A DNA stretch of 64,000 nucleotides from Streptomyces sp. NBC_01689 (GCF_036250675.1 NZ_CP109592.1:4712001-4776000); one strand, 5' to 3'; shown: positions 1-9,800, counted from the first letter of the stretch. Notes: generated by a model from the letters alone, not told the origin. Numbers and translations: made by a program.

Positions 1-127
1 CGGGGAACCGCGAATTCCGCATCGCCACGTCACCCCCCGGCAGCCTCGCGAACTCCACGCAGGATCCCTGCGAGTTGCTGTGCCTGCTCTTCTGCCAGGC
101 CACCCCGGTCAGCTCGGTCGCCGCCAT
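1..127 (-). CDS. DUF397 domain protein, 5' part only
   Basis: The gene reads from an ATG at 127 towards base 1 and leaves the window without a stop, giving 42 codons. The protein shows the DUF397 pattern: a Trp-Gln-Lys-Ser start of the domain (WQKSRHS), a Gly-Ser-Cys-Val-Glu-Phe-Ala block and VAMRNSRFP. These correspond to the family's W-KSS-Y, CVEVA and VAVRDSK-P blocks. DUF397 proteins are small Streptomyces proteins, usually encoded just downstream of an XRE-type helix-turn-helix partner. No such partner lies upstream here within the window. A 12-bp inverted repeat (GTTGTACACAAC, 131-142) sits just ahead of the start. No good Shine-Dalgarno sequence is visible. The family match is clear by eye; the function is unknown. 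Confidence 0.75.
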   Translation of the reverse strand, partial: MAATELTGVAWQKSRHSNSQGSCVEFARLPGGDVAMRNSRFP

Positions 128-1644
128 GCCGTTGTACACAACATCCACGTCGCACACGTCGTGGTCCACAGGTCGCTCCCCGGTCGTGCAGTGGCCGATG
201 TGGCCATTGATGCAGTGGCCAACTGCCCCGGATCATAGCTCTGTTCATGTGCAGATGCATGAGCAGATGCACGTGCACGGGGGGTGGTCCCACGGTTACA
301 GCTTTTACCGGCCTTTGACTACTGCCTGCTGCGCGCTTGACTACGGCCTGCTGCCCGGCGGACCGTCACCGGCCCGCCGTCTTCCCCGGGAAGCGCCCGA
401 CACGCGCCTCCCGGCCCCCGTGCATGCTCGTCCGCCCCGGTATCCGTAAGGGTTCGTCCGGGTCGAATCCCTGTGTATGAGGAACAGACGCACGGCGGGC
501 CCTTCGAGTTTCAACGTTCGGCTTCAACGTCCGGTTCTCAACCTCCGGCCCGGGAACCGGGCGGTGGCCGGTACGGCGGTGCGGCGCCGGCGGCCGGGCC
601 TCCACGTTCCCGCTCGCACACACCACCATCCCCTACCGCCCCTGACGTCACACGGCCGCCCCCGGTGTCGCGCGCCCTCCCGCCACCGTGGAGGAGCCCG
701 CGCGGCAGGTCGGCGGCCTCCCGGCCGGGTCGGCCCGGCCCGTTCGTCGTACGCGACCTTGCCGCGGTCCCGCACGTCGGGGCGGGGTGCGGCCGGGCCC
801 GCACGTCCGAAGCCGCGGCGCAGGGGCCGGATCTCCGGTGCGGGATCGCGGTCGCGCCGGGGCACTTCCCGGCCATCGGCTCCGCCGGATCCGGGGGCGC
901 ACCCGACAGCACCGCGGACCCCGCCGTCGCGAACACCGCGAACACCGGGCATCCGCCGCGGACACCGGAAGCCGCCTCCTCTCCCCCCCAGCCGACACGC
1001 GCGGACCGCGGGCGACCACCCGGGGGTGAAGGCAGGGAAGGGCGGGTGCGCACCGGAGGACGGAGAGGGGGCCCGGGGGGTGGGGTCGGCGCCGGGGCCG
1101 GGGTCGGCGCCGGGGCCGGGGTCGGCGCCGGGGTCGGGGTCGGCCCGGGGGCCGGGGTCGGAGCCGGGGTAGGGGTCGGAGCCGGGGTAGGGGTCGAGGT
1201 CGGGGCCAGGGCCGGGCCTAGAACCGGGCCCCGAGCAGGCGCCGAAGCCGGGGTTTGGGCTGCGGCCGAAGCCGGCGCCAGGATCTGGGCCGGAGCGGGG
1301 CCGGGGCCTGGTTCTGGCCCGGACGGGGGCCGGGCCGGAACCAGGGCCGGGACCCGAGCCGAGACCGGAACCCGGGCCAGGGCCGGGACTCCGGCCAGGG
1401 CCGGGACCGGGTCTGGCCTGGAGCCGAAGCCGAAGCCGAAGCCGGAGCCGAAGCTCGGGACCGGAGCCGAAGCCGAAGCCCAAGGCCTGGGCCGGGGCCG
1501 AGGCCCGGGCGCGGGGCGGAGGCGAGGCCGGTCGTGCCCCGCGGGGCATCCGCATGACGCGCCCGAGGCACCCCCGCACGCTCCTGGTAGCTTGCTGCGG
1601 TCGTTCCGGCGACCCCAGCGACACCACCACCCTTGGGGGTTTCA
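128..1644. other. Gene-free region with GC minisatellite
   Basis: I find no credible gene in these 1.5 kb. Positions 315-332 and 337-354 hold an 18-bp direct repeat with one mismatch (TTGACTACTGCCTGCTGC), 22 bp apart; each copy begins with a TTGACT hexamer. From about 1060 to 1500 the DNA is an imperfect minisatellite built from GGGGTCGG and GCCGGG blocks, shifting to GCCGAA triplet-like units at the right end. Open frames cross it on both strands, but they encode only Gly/Ala/Val, Pro/Arg or Pro/Gly low-complexity sequence and lack ribosome-binding sites. Confidence 0.7.
1060..1500. repeat. Imperfect G-rich minisatellite
   Basis: Repeated GGGGTCGGCGCCGGGGCC-like units of about 12-18 bp run in series. 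They degrade rightwards into GGGCCGGAACC and GCCGAAGCC units. The plus strand is rich in runs of three to five G, so G-quadruplex formation is possible. The array shows no spacer sequences and no flanking cas genes. Confidence 0.75.
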
Positions 1645-2178
1645 GTGACATCGGCGACTTCGGCGATCCTCCCGCGTCGGCGGGTTCGGACCGCGGCCAC
1701 CGCCATGCTCGTGGTCGCGGGTCTGGCGGGCGCGCTCACACTGACCGGCTGCAGCGGCGGCGACTCCGGCTCCGCCCCGCCCGGTGCGGACTCCACCGGG
1801 ACCACCGCGTCCTCCGGCGGGTCCGGGACCGGCGGCACCGGGAGCACGTCGCCCTCCGCGAGCAGCGGCCTGGAGGGCAGCTGGCTGGCGACCACGGGCG
1901 GCAAGGCGGTGGCGCTGGTGATCACCGGGAAGCAGGCCGGGCTCTTCGCGACCGGCGGCACCGTGTGCAGCGGTACGGCCGGGGAGGAGGCGGGCATGCG
2001 GATGATCCACCTCACCTGCACGGACGGGAACAAGCAGCGCACCACGGGCATGGTGGACTCCGTCAACGGCGCGACGCTCAAGGTCACCTGGTCGGGCGGT
2101 CTCGGCAAGGAGTCCTTCACCAAGGCCCAGGGCGGCAAGCTGCCTTCGGGGCTGCCGACGGCGAGCCTCGGGTCCTGA
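1645..2178 (+). CDS. Small Ser/Gly-rich lipoprotein
   Basis: A predicted surface lipoprotein of about 177 residues. The N-terminus has a basic stretch (RRRVRT), a hydrophobic helix and the lipobox LTGC, so Cys would be lipid-modified and exposed outside the membrane. A Ser/Gly/Thr-rich linker of about 50 residues follows. A small domain with two further Cys (GTVCSG and LTCTDG) then has conserved-looking WLATTGGKAVALVI and TWSGGLGKESF segments. The GTG at 1645 is preferred because GGGGG lies 6 nt upstream and the basic n-region is kept. TTG at 1633 is the alternative, and ATG at 1705 would remove the basic residues. It is followed by a second lipoprotein gene on the same strand. I do not recognise a named family. 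Confidence 0.65.
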   Translation: MTSATSAILPRRRVRTAATAMLVVAGLAGALTLTGCSGGDSGSAPPGADSTGTTASSGGSGTGGTGSTSPSASSGLEGSWLATTGGKAVALVITGKQAGLFATGGTVCSGTAGEEAGMRMIHLTCTDGNKQRTTGMVDSVNGATLKVTWSGGLGKESFTKAQGGKLPSGLPTASLGS

Positions 2179-2415
2179 CGGCCGGCCGTCCCGCCCGGCC
2201 GCCCCCGTACGGGCTCTGCCTGCGGACACGGCCCCGGCCCCGCCCCGTGCCGCGGCCGCGGACCGGACGCCCGCCGGTCCGCGCCTCTCGACGTCCCGGT
2301 GATTCCCCGGCCGGCGGCCGCCCGGACGACGCGCCGGAGCGGGGGGTCGCGCGACACTCACCCTCCGGTCTGCGTGATGATCGGTGTGCACCGTCACGAA
2401 CCCAGGGGGAAACCC

Positions 2416-2955
2416 ATGCGCGTCCTTCCGATCGCCGTCCTCACCGCCGCGGCGGCCCTCACGCTGTCCGCCTGCGACAGCGGTGGTGCCGACAAGAAGG
2501 ATTCCGGCGGCTCCACGGCGACCGCGGCCTCCTCCGGCGTCTGCGCGATCGACGGGATCGACTTCGAGGTCGGCCCCGCCAACACCGCCCCCGCGGCCGG
2601 GGACACCGGCAACGTGCCCGTCACGCTCACCAACCACGGCGGCACGTGCGCCCTCGAAGGGTTCCCCGGCATCGAGGTGCAGGACAGCGCCAAGGGCACG
2701 GAGGTCTTCGCGGACAAGTCGGCGAAGCCGCAGAAGATCACCCTGGCGAAGGACGGCACCGCCTCCTTCACGATCACCTATGTCCGGGGCACCGCGGGCG
2801 ACGCCAAGAGCCTGGACGCGACCTCACTGAAGATCAGCCTGCCCGGCGCCAAGGACGCCCGGCGCTTCAAGTGGTCGTACGGTCCCCTCGCGGGAAAGAC
2901 CGGGCCGGACGACCTGAACGCCTCCGTGAGCACCTTCCAGCCGGCCGGCGACTGA
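2416..2955 (+). CDS. DUF4232 lipoprotein
   Basis: A 179-residue lipoprotein with signal peptide and lipobox LSAC. The mature part resembles secreted DUF4232 proteins of Streptomyces: a beta-rich domain with NVPVTLTNHGGTCALEG and a late FTITYVRG strand. Its two Cys (SSGVCAIDG and GTCALEG) may pair outside the cell. The ATG at 2416 has a good ribosome-binding site (AGGGGG, 7 nt upstream); a longer frame from 2299 would place the signal peptide internally. The gene ends 25 bp before the convergent DUF2786 gene. The ligand and role of DUF4232 are not known. Confidence 0.8.
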   Translation: MRVLPIAVLTAAAALTLSACDSGGADKKDSGGSTATAASSGVCAIDGIDFEVGPANTAPAAGDTGNVPVTLTNHGGTCALEGFPGIEVQDSAKGTEVFADKSAKPQKITLAKDGTASFTITYVRGTAGDAKSLDATSLKISLPGAKDARRFKWSYGPLAGKTGPDDLNASVSTFQPAGD

Positions 2956-2980
2956 GCGACCGGCCGCGCCGTCCGTCACC

Positions 2981-4105
2981 TCACCGCAGCGGCGGCCGGG
3001 CCCTGACCTGGGCCCGGTCGGCCGCCGCGGACCCCTCCTGCCAGCCGGCCGCGTCGTCCACCCCGCGCAGCCGGGTGGTGACGGTGTCCGGGAACATCTG
3101 TTCCATGTGGTCGGTGACCGCCACGTCGCGGGCCGCCAGGACGGGCAGCAACTCCCCCTCCGACGACGCCACCTGACCCTCGGCGGCCGTCGCGAGCCGG
3201 TCGCCGATCCGATGGGCGTACGCGGCGAGGAACGACTGCCGGAACGTCTTCGTACGCTTCCGTCCGCCGGCCCGCTGCGCCGCTTCCGCCTTCGTCATCG
3301 CGGCGGTGGCCTGCACGAGCAGCGAGGTGTAGAGGAGTTCGACCGCCTCCAGGTCGGGTTCGAAGCCGACGACGGTCGAGAAGGCGAGGGACTCGTTCCA
3401 CACGGCGCGGCAGCGGTTCGCGCCGGCCACCGCGTCGAGCAGGACCGCCTTGGCCGTCTCGTACGGCGGCTCGACACCGATGCGGCAGGCGCCGGGCGCG
3501 TCCTTGGCATGGGTCCGGGCGGCGAGCAACGCCTCGTCGATGCTGTGCCGTGCCATCAGCTCCTGCGCCTTGGCGCTCAGGGCCTCCGCCTCCTCCGGGA
3601 AGCCGGTCGCCTCGGCCTTGGCGAGCAGGGCCCGGATACGGGTGAGCATCCGGGAGTCCTGCGGCGCGTCCTGCCGGGGCGGATCCAGGTCCAGCGGCTC
3701 GATGGCGGGCAGCCGCAGCAGCAGCCGGTACAGCTCCAGGACGGTGGTGGCGTGGGTGAAGCGGTCGGTGCGCGGCGGCTCGGCGTCCGCGGCCAGGCCG
3801 TCGAGCTGGGCGGCCCAGCGCGGCCCCCGGGGCGGCGTCCGGTCCTCCCGCAGGATCAGGGCCGACACCAGGCGCACATGGAGGTCGTCCAGGTCGCGCC
3901 GCACGATCCGTACGAGGTCGGCCGGCTGCCAGCCGCGGCGCCAGGCGGCGGCCACGAACTCCGCGCCGCGCCGGGCGAGTTCGGTGTCGGACGTGGGGTC
4001 GGCGGCGAGCAGCGAGGCGCCCGTGTCGAGGGCCGCGTCGGTGTCGGCGTAGAGGGCGGCCGCGAAGGCGCGCTCCACGGTGCTGGGCGTCGTACTGCTG
4101 CTCAT
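2981..4105 (-). CDS. DUF2786 domain protein
   Basis: A cytoplasmic protein of 374 residues. Around residues 170-215 it has the DUF2786 signature: MLTRIRALLAKAEATGFPEE followed by AEALSAKAQELMARHSID. The N-terminal half is helical (FVAAAWRRGWQPADLVRIVR), and the C-terminal half carries a basic QRAGGRKRTKTFRQSFL segment. No catalytic motif is apparent to me. The start ATG has GGAGG immediately upstream (GGAGGATG). It is divergent from the Clp-N/HTH gene, and the shared 180-bp spacer holds two DnaA-box-like sequences and two operators. Function unknown; the family assignment is fairly secure. Confidence 0.8.
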   Translation of the reverse strand: MSSSTTPSTVERAFAAALYADTDAALDTGASLLAADPTSDTELARRGAEFVAAAWRRGWQPADLVRIVRRDLDDLHVRLVSALILREDRTPPRGPRWAAQLDGLAADAEPPRTDRFTHATTVLELYRLLLRLPAIEPLDLDPPRQDAPQDSRMLTRIRALLAKAEATGFPEEAEALSAKAQELMARHSIDEALLAARTHAKDAPGACRIGVEPPYETAKAVLLDAVAGANRCRAVWNESLAFSTVVGFEPDLEAVELLYTSLLVQATAAMTKAEAAQRAGGRKRTKTFRQSFLAAYAHRIGDRLATAAEGQVASSEGELLPVLAARDVAVTDHMEQMFPDTVTTRLRGVDDAAGWQEGSAAADRAQVRARPPLR

Positions 4106-4178
4106 CCTCCGATCGTGTCACGCGTGCCGGTGCCACCTCCGGGGCAGGTGCCGCCGGTGCTTCCGTAGCGCGGAAAAA

Positions 4179-4199
4179 GTATCCACAGCCTGTGGACAA
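4179..4199. promoter_or_regulatory. Pair of inverted DnaA-like boxes
   Basis: GTATCCACA (4179-4187) on the plus strand faces TGTGGACAA (4191-4199). The latter reads TTGTCCACA on the minus strand, the Streptomyces DnaA-box consensus. Together they form the palindrome TCCACAGCCTGTGGA. They lie in the divergent promoter region of the DUF2786 and Clp-N/HTH genes. DnaA binding is inferred from the sequence only. Confidence 0.5.
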
Positions 4200-4237
4200 C
4201 GATCTCCCGGAGCGGCCCGGACGAGACACCGAGGCGA

Positions 4238-4284
4238 TGTCAACTTCGGGTTGACACCCCCGGAGTGTCAACTTAAGGTTGACA
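4238..4284 (+). promoter_or_regulatory. Promoter with twin 19-bp operators
   Basis: Two nearly identical palindromes, TGTCAAC-N5-GTTGACA, lie at 4238-4256 and 4266-4284, 28 bp apart. The right arm of the first supplies a consensus -35 TTGACA (4251-4256). After a 17-bp spacer the -10 hexamer TAAGGT (4274-4279) lies inside the second palindrome. Transcription would begin at or next to the ATG at 4286, so the mRNA is predicted to be leaderless. A protein bound to these sites would cover the whole promoter, which suggests repression, plausibly by the downstream HTH protein itself. Confidence 0.75.
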
Positions 4285-4285
4285 C

Positions 4286-5008
4286 ATGACGACGAATCCG
4301 CTCGGCACCTCATCCGTGCGCCTCGACGACCTCATCGAGGCCATCAAGAAGGTCCACACCGACGCACTCGACCAGCTCCAGGACGCGGTGATCGCCGCGG
4401 ACCACCTCGGCGACGTGGCCGACCATCTGATCGGGCACTTCGTGGACCAGGCCCGGCGATCGGGCGCCTCCTGGACCGACATCGGCAGGAGCATGGGCGT
4501 CACCCGGCAGGCGGCACAGAAGCGGTTCGTGCCGAAGGCCGAGGCGGACCTCGACCCCAACCAGGGCTTCGGCCGCTACACACCGCGCGCCCGGCACGTG
4601 GTCATGGCCGCGCACTCCGAGGCCAGGACCGCCGGGAACGCCGAGGGTGTGCCCGAGCACCTGGTCCTCGGCCTGCTCGCCGAACCGGAGGGACTCGCCG
4701 CGCTCGCGATCACCGCTCAGGGCGTCACCCCGGAGGCCCTGCGCGAGGCGGCGACCGCGGCGCTCCCGCCGGCCGCCGCCGAGGTCCCGGAACTCGTCCC
4801 CTACGGGCCCGCCGCGAAGAAGGTCCTGGAGCTCACGTTCCGCGAGGCCCTCCGCCTCGGTCACAACTACATCGGCACCGAGCACATCCTGCTGGCCCTC
4901 CTGGAGCACGAGAACGGGCAGGGCGTGCTCAGCGGCGTCGGCATCACCAAGCAGGCGACGGAGACCCACATCGCCCGCTCGCTGGCGGAGCTCACCAAGG
5001 CACCGTGA
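4286..5008 (+). CDS. Clp-N domain protein with HTH segment
   Basis: A 240-residue soluble protein. Residues about 45-75 contain SGASWTDIGRSMGVTRQAAQ, which reads as a helix-turn-helix for DNA binding. Residues about 92-240 hold two Clp-N repeats (YTPRARHVVMAAHSEA followed by EHLVLGLLAEPEG; then KKVLELTFREALRLGHNYIG followed by EHILLALLEHENG). This is the double helical repeat that ClpC/ClpA use to bind adaptors and substrates. There is no AAA+ ATPase or Walker motif, so it is not an unfoldase. The ATG lies one base after an operator-like palindrome, with a -10 hexamer 6 nt upstream and no ribosome-binding site. I infer a regulator whose Clp-N part senses a partner or damaged protein; that role is not established. 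Confidence 0.8.
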   Translation: MTTNPLGTSSVRLDDLIEAIKKVHTDALDQLQDAVIAADHLGDVADHLIGHFVDQARRSGASWTDIGRSMGVTRQAAQKRFVPKAEADLDPNQGFGRYTPRARHVVMAAHSEARTAGNAEGVPEHLVLGLLAEPEGLAALAITAQGVTPEALREAATAALPPAAAEVPELVPYGPAAKKVLELTFREALRLGHNYIGTEHILLALLEHENGQGVLSGVGITKQATETHIARSLAELTKAP

Positions 5009-5039
5009 CCGGCCCCTCGCCCGGCCGGCCGTGACCGAC

Positions 5040-5061
5040 CCGGCCGGTCATGACCGGCCGG
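5040..5061 (+). terminator. Perfect 22-bp GC palindrome
   Basis: An 11-bp half-site CCGGCCGGTCA is followed directly by its exact complement. It lies 32 bp after the Clp-N/HTH stop and 85 bp before the polymerase start. There is no T tract, but many Streptomyces terminators lack one. It could equally be a regulatory palindrome. Confidence 0.45.
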
Positions 5062-5146
5062 ACCCGCCCCGCCGCGACGGCGCATCCGGCCGCGGCGGCG
5101 CGGCGGAGCGGCAGCGTTGTCAGACCCTCCTGCGAGACTCGGCCCC

Positions 5147-6838
5147 ATGAGCGACCGGTGGGCTGTCGGGCCGACCGAGGACGGTGGCGCCGAGCTCGCC
5201 CCCCTCGGCCCCGACGGGCTGCCCGCGGGACCGGTGCGCAGGGAGGCCGACCTCGTCGAGGCCGTACGGGCCCGGCCCGACGTGGTCCGGTGGGTCTGGC
5301 GGTCCACGGCCGGCGTCCACCCACGCCTGCTCGCCGCCGGAGTGCGCGTCGACCGGTGCTACGACATCGAGGCCGCCGAGAACCTCCTGCTCGGCCACGA
5401 GGGCCGGCTCGGCGAACCCCGCTCGGCGGCCGCCGCGCTGGCCAGACTGCGCGGCGGCCCCGTGCCGGCGGACCCCCCGCAGCGCTCGGCCGAGCCCGGC
5501 TCGCAGTCCTCCCTCTTCGAACCGCGCCCGGTCCACCTGCCCCTCCAGGACCTCGTCGGGGTGTACGCGGACCAGTGGCGCCGCCACGCCGCCACCACCC
5601 ACCCCGAGCGCATGCACCTGCTCACCACCGCCGAGTCCGCGGGCATGCTGGTGGCGGCGGAGATGAACGCGACGGGACTGCCGTGGCGCGCGGACGTCCA
5701 CCGCGAGGTGCTGCGCGAACTGCTCGGCGAGCGGTACGCGGGCGGCGGTGAGCCCCGCCGCCTCGCCGAGCTCACCGACGAGATCTCGGCGGCCTTCGGC
5801 AGACGGGTCAGACCCGATCTGCCCGCCGACGTCGTCAAGGCCTTCGCGCAGGCCGGGATCAAGGTCGGCTCCACCCGGCGGTGGGAGCTCGAATCCGTCG
5901 ACCACCCGGCCGTGGAACCCCTGCTCGCCTACAAGAAGCTGTACCGGATCTGGGTCGCCCACGGCTGGTCCTGGCTGCAGGACTGGGTGCGCGACGGCCG
6001 CTTCCGGCCCGAGTACCTGCCGGGCGGCACGGTCACCGGGCGCTGGGTGACCAACGGCGGGGGCGCGCTCCAGATCCCCAAGGTCATCCGCCGGGCCGTC
6101 GTCGCCGACCCCGGCTGGCGGCTCGTGGTGGCCGACGCCGACCAGATGGAGCCGCGCGTCCTGGCCGCGATCTCCCGCGACCCGGGCCTGATGGAGGTCG
6201 CGGGCCGGGAGGGCGACCTCTACCAGGCGGTGTCGGACCGGGCCTTCGCGGGCGACCGCGCCCAGGCCAAGCTGGCCGTCCTCGGCGCGGTGTACGGGCA
6301 GACCTCGGGCGACGGCCTGAAGAACCTGGCCGCACTGCGCCGCCGCTTCCCCAAGGCGGTGGCGTACGTGGACGACGCCGCCCGCGAGGGCGAGGAGGGC
6401 CGGCTCGTCCGGACCTGGCTGGGGCGCACCAGCCCCCCGGCCGCCGGCGCCTCCGACCGGACGTCGGAGGAGGCGGGTCTCCCCCAGGACGAGCCCGCCG
6501 AGCCGCTCGGCGACCAGGGCTGGGTGCCCGGGTACGCCTCCTCCAACTCCCGGGCCCGCGGCCGTTTCGCACGGAACTTCGTCGTCCAGGGCAGCGCCGC
6601 CGACTGGGCGCTGCTGCTGCTCGCCGCCCTCCGCCGGACCTGCGCCGGCCTCGCCGCCGAACTGGTCTTCTTCCAGCACGACGAGGTGATCGTGCACTGC
6701 CCGGCCGAGGAGGCGGACACGGTCGTGGCGGCGATCCGGGAAGCCGCGGAACTGGCGGGCAGGCTGACCTTCGGCGAGACACCGGTCCATTTCCCGTTCA
6801 CCACCGCGGTGGTCGAGTGCTACGCCGACGCGAAGTAG
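5147..6838 (+). CDS. Stand-alone family A DNA polymerase
   Basis: A 563-residue protein of the actinobacterial class annotated as bifunctional 3'-5' exonuclease/DNA polymerase. It has the polymerase I palm and fingers motifs: motif A DADQMEPR (330-337), motif B region KLAVLGAVYGQ with Lys375, and motif C QHDEV (510-514) with the catalytic Asp512. It lacks the 5' nuclease domain of PolA and is much shorter. The N-terminal part is a degenerate exonuclease-like fold. Residues around 430-465 are a Pro/Ala-rich insertion. ATG 5147 is chosen as the first codon consistent with the conserved N-terminus; no strong ribosome-binding site precedes it. It probably acts in repair or lesion bypass, but no specific role has been shown here. 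Confidence 0.85.
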   Translation: MSDRWAVGPTEDGGAELAPLGPDGLPAGPVRREADLVEAVRARPDVVRWVWRSTAGVHPRLLAAGVRVDRCYDIEAAENLLLGHEGRLGEPRSAAAALARLRGGPVPADPPQRSAEPGSQSSLFEPRPVHLPLQDLVGVYADQWRRHAATTHPERMHLLTTAESAGMLVAAEMNATGLPWRADVHREVLRELLGERYAGGGEPRRLAELTDEISAAFGRRVRPDLPADVVKAFAQAGIKVGSTRRWELESVDHPAVEPLLAYKKLYRIWVAHGWSWLQDWVRDGRFRPEYLPGGTVTGRWVTNGGGALQIPKVIRRAVVADPGWRLVVADADQMEPRVLAAISRDPGLMEVAGREGDLYQAVSDRAFAGDRAQAKLAVLGAVYGQTSGDGLKNLAALRRRFPKAVAYVDDAAREGEEGRLVRTWLGRTSPPAAGASDRTSEEAGLPQDEPAEPLGDQGWVPGYASSNSRARGRFARNFVVQGSAADWALLLLAALRRTCAGLAAELVFFQHDEVIVHCPAEEADTVVAAIREAAELAGRLTFGETPVHFPFTTAVVECYADAK

Positions 6839-6878
6839 CCGAGGCCTGTCCCGTGATCCCCGGCGCGCGCGACAGCCC

Positions 6879-9800
6879 TCAAGCCCCCCGGAGGAGTTCC
6901 CGCAGCTCCCCCACCACCGAGGTGTCCCTCCCGTCCAGCGCCTCCAGCGCCGTCCGCCACTGCTCGTGCGCCCCCTCCACGTCACCGCGGGTGCGCAGCA
7001 GCAGTCCGCGCTGGTGCCGGGCCAGCCCGCCGGTGAACTGGTCGGCGCGCCGGTCGGCGCGGCGCAGCAGCAGTTCGCACTCCCGCGCGGCCCGTTCGCA
7101 GTGCCCCACCCCGCGCAGCGCGCGCACCAGTCCGAGCCGGGTCTGCGACTCCCCGTGCCAGTCGTCGTGTCCGCCGAGGATGCGCAGGCTCTTCTCGAAG
7201 TGCGGTACGGCGGCGGCCGGTTCACCGAGGGTGAGGTGCGCGTAGCCGATGTTGCAGTGCGCGGAGTGGCGGATGATCATGTCGTCCATCGCGTCGCCGA
7301 TCGCGAGGCTGCGGCGGTGGTGGTCGATGGCGGCACGGGCGTCGGTGTGCTCGTACAGGTTGCCGAGGTGGCTGTAGGTGATGGCCTCCGTGTGCGGGTC
7401 GCCCAGCTCCCGGGAGAGTTCGAGGCTCATCAGCAGCGCCTCGCTGGACTCCTCGTACCGTCCGAGCCCTTCCAGGAGCATGCCGCGGTTGTTCAGACCG
7501 CGCCGCACCCATGACAGCACCCCGAGCCGCCGCCAGATCGCCAGCGCCTCGTCGTTCAGGGTGAGGGCCTCGCCCGCCCGTCCCGTCATGAAGTGCAGCC
7601 CGGCGAGGTCTCCGAGCGCGTACGCCTGCGCTGCCTCGTCCCCGAGCCGCCGTGCCGCGTCCAGCGCCGTGCGCAGCAGCACCTCCGACTCCGCGACCCG
7701 GCCGCTGCGCTGGAGGTAGGGATTGAGCAGCCGCACCAGCACCGGAACGTACGCGGACACCTCCGCGTACCGCTCCACCAGCGTCATCACGTTCTCCAGC
7801 TCCAGATCGCCCCAGGCGAAGGCGTCCTTGGCCGAACGGAACGGGGGTGTGGCGGCCGCGTCCGCCGCGTGTGCCGCGGGCTGCGTGGCCGTCGGACGGC
7901 TGCGGTCCGCGCGGTCGAGCCCCGCCTCGACGATCACTTCGAGCGAGCGGGCGGCGACTCCGGCGTACCAGCGCAGGGCGCGCTCGGAGACACAGGGGTT
8001 CGGGACCACCGCGTCGGACGTGTCCGCCGCCCGGCCCGTACGCTCCGGCCCGCCCGCGGGAGAGGCCGGGCCGGCCGGCCCGGTGGGTTCGACCGAGCCG
8101 ATCGATTCGGTCGGGGCGGCGGGTCCGACCGAGCCGGTGGAATCGGTCGGGGCGGCTGAGTCGGTCGCGGCGGTGGAGCCGCTCGAACCGCTCGGTCCGG
8201 GTGCTGCCGCCGCCTCGGACACCCCACTGCTGAACCCCGTCGCCACCAAGGTCACCGTCGCCACCGACGCCCGGGGCGTTCCTGCCGTCCGCGTCGTTCC
8301 CGCCGTCCCCGTCGCCTCCGTCGCCTCCGTCGTTCCCGCGATCTCGCGGGCGAAGTCGCGGACGAGGTCGTGGGGGGTGTAGCGGGCGTACGCCGTCTCC
8401 TCCAGGAGGGCGACGTCGACGAGGCGGTCGAGCGCGGCCTCGGCACGGTGTTCGGCGATGCCGGAGAGCCGGGCGAGCAGGGGCGCGCCGTAGACCGGCA
8501 GATCGAGCGCGCCGATGCTGCACAGGGCCCGGGCCGCGTCCCGGTCGGCCTCGCGGTCCGAGGCGCGCAGCGCGTCATGGGCCACCGCGAGCGACCTGCG
8601 GACACTCAGGTCGTCGTACTCCAGATGACGCAACCGGCCTTCCGTGTCCGTCAGTTGACCGGCCAGCGCATCCGGGGTGAGGGCGTGGCGCGCGGCGAGG
8701 CGGGCGGCGACGACACGCAGGGCGAGCGGGAGCCGTCCGGTGAGTTCGACGAGCGGGTGCCCGCTGTCGAGTCCGTCGCGGCGTCCGGAGACCGCGCGCA
8801 GCAGTGCCGCGCTGTCCTCGTCCGACAGCGGGGCGAGCGGGAAACGGTGCGCGCCGTCCAGCGCGGTGAGCGGCGACCGGCTCGTCACGATCACCGCGCA
8901 CCCGGCCCCCGCCGGCAGCAGGGGCCGCACCTGCGCGGCGTGCACGGCGTCGTCGAGCACCATGAGGGTGCGCGTCGGGGCCAGCGTGGAGCGGAGCAAC
9001 GCGGCCGCGGCGTCGGGGAGTTCGGGAACGCGACGCGGCTCGACCCCGAGGTCGCGCAGCAGCGCCGCGAGCGCCTGGCCGGGTGTGAGCGGGGTCATTC
9101 CGGGGGTGGCCCCGTGCAGGTTGATGTACAGCTGGCCGTCAGGGAAACGTTCCCGCAGCCCATGGGCCACGTGCAGGGCCAGCGCGCTCTTGCCGACCCC
9201 GGCCATACCGCTGATGACGGCCACGGCCGGAACGGGCAGGCGCAGCCGCCGGTCCGTGTCCAGGACCAGGCCCAGTTCGTCACGTACGTCGCTGCGGCCG
9301 GTGAAGTGGGCGGGCGGGGGTGGGAGTTGCGCGGGGCGGGGTGAGGGGGTCCGCGTCGGGCCGGCCGCCGCGTCCGTCTCCGTACGGCCGTCCTGCTCGA
9401 CGGCGCCGGCTCCGTACGGTCCGTCCGTCCCGCCCGGCCCGTCGTTTCCGTCGTTTCCCCTGCTTCCGTCGTGTCCGTGGTTTCCGTGGTTTCCCTGGTT
9501 CCCGTCAGATCCGGCCGGTCCGACTCCGCCGCCCGGTCGGCCCGCCGGGCGTCCGCCCGCTCCCCTCGGTCCGCCGGGCCTGCCGGACCCGTCCGCAGCA
9601 TCCGCCCTGCCCGTCCGGGTCGACCCGCGCGCTCCGGGCGATCCGGCGAATCCACCGGGATCCCGCTCCCGCAGGATCTCCAGATGCGCCTCGCGCACGG
9701 CGGGGCCCGGCTCGACGCCCAGCTCCTCGACCAGGCGGGCCCGCAGATCGCGGTGGACGGCCAGGGCCTCCGCCTGCCGGCCGGTGCGGTGCAGTACGAG

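Noticed and set aside
473..1651. Long open frames on both strands encoding Gly/Ala/Val or Arg/Pro-rich proteins
   Set aside because: They are the product of the GC minisatellite, lack ribosome-binding sites and show no domain.
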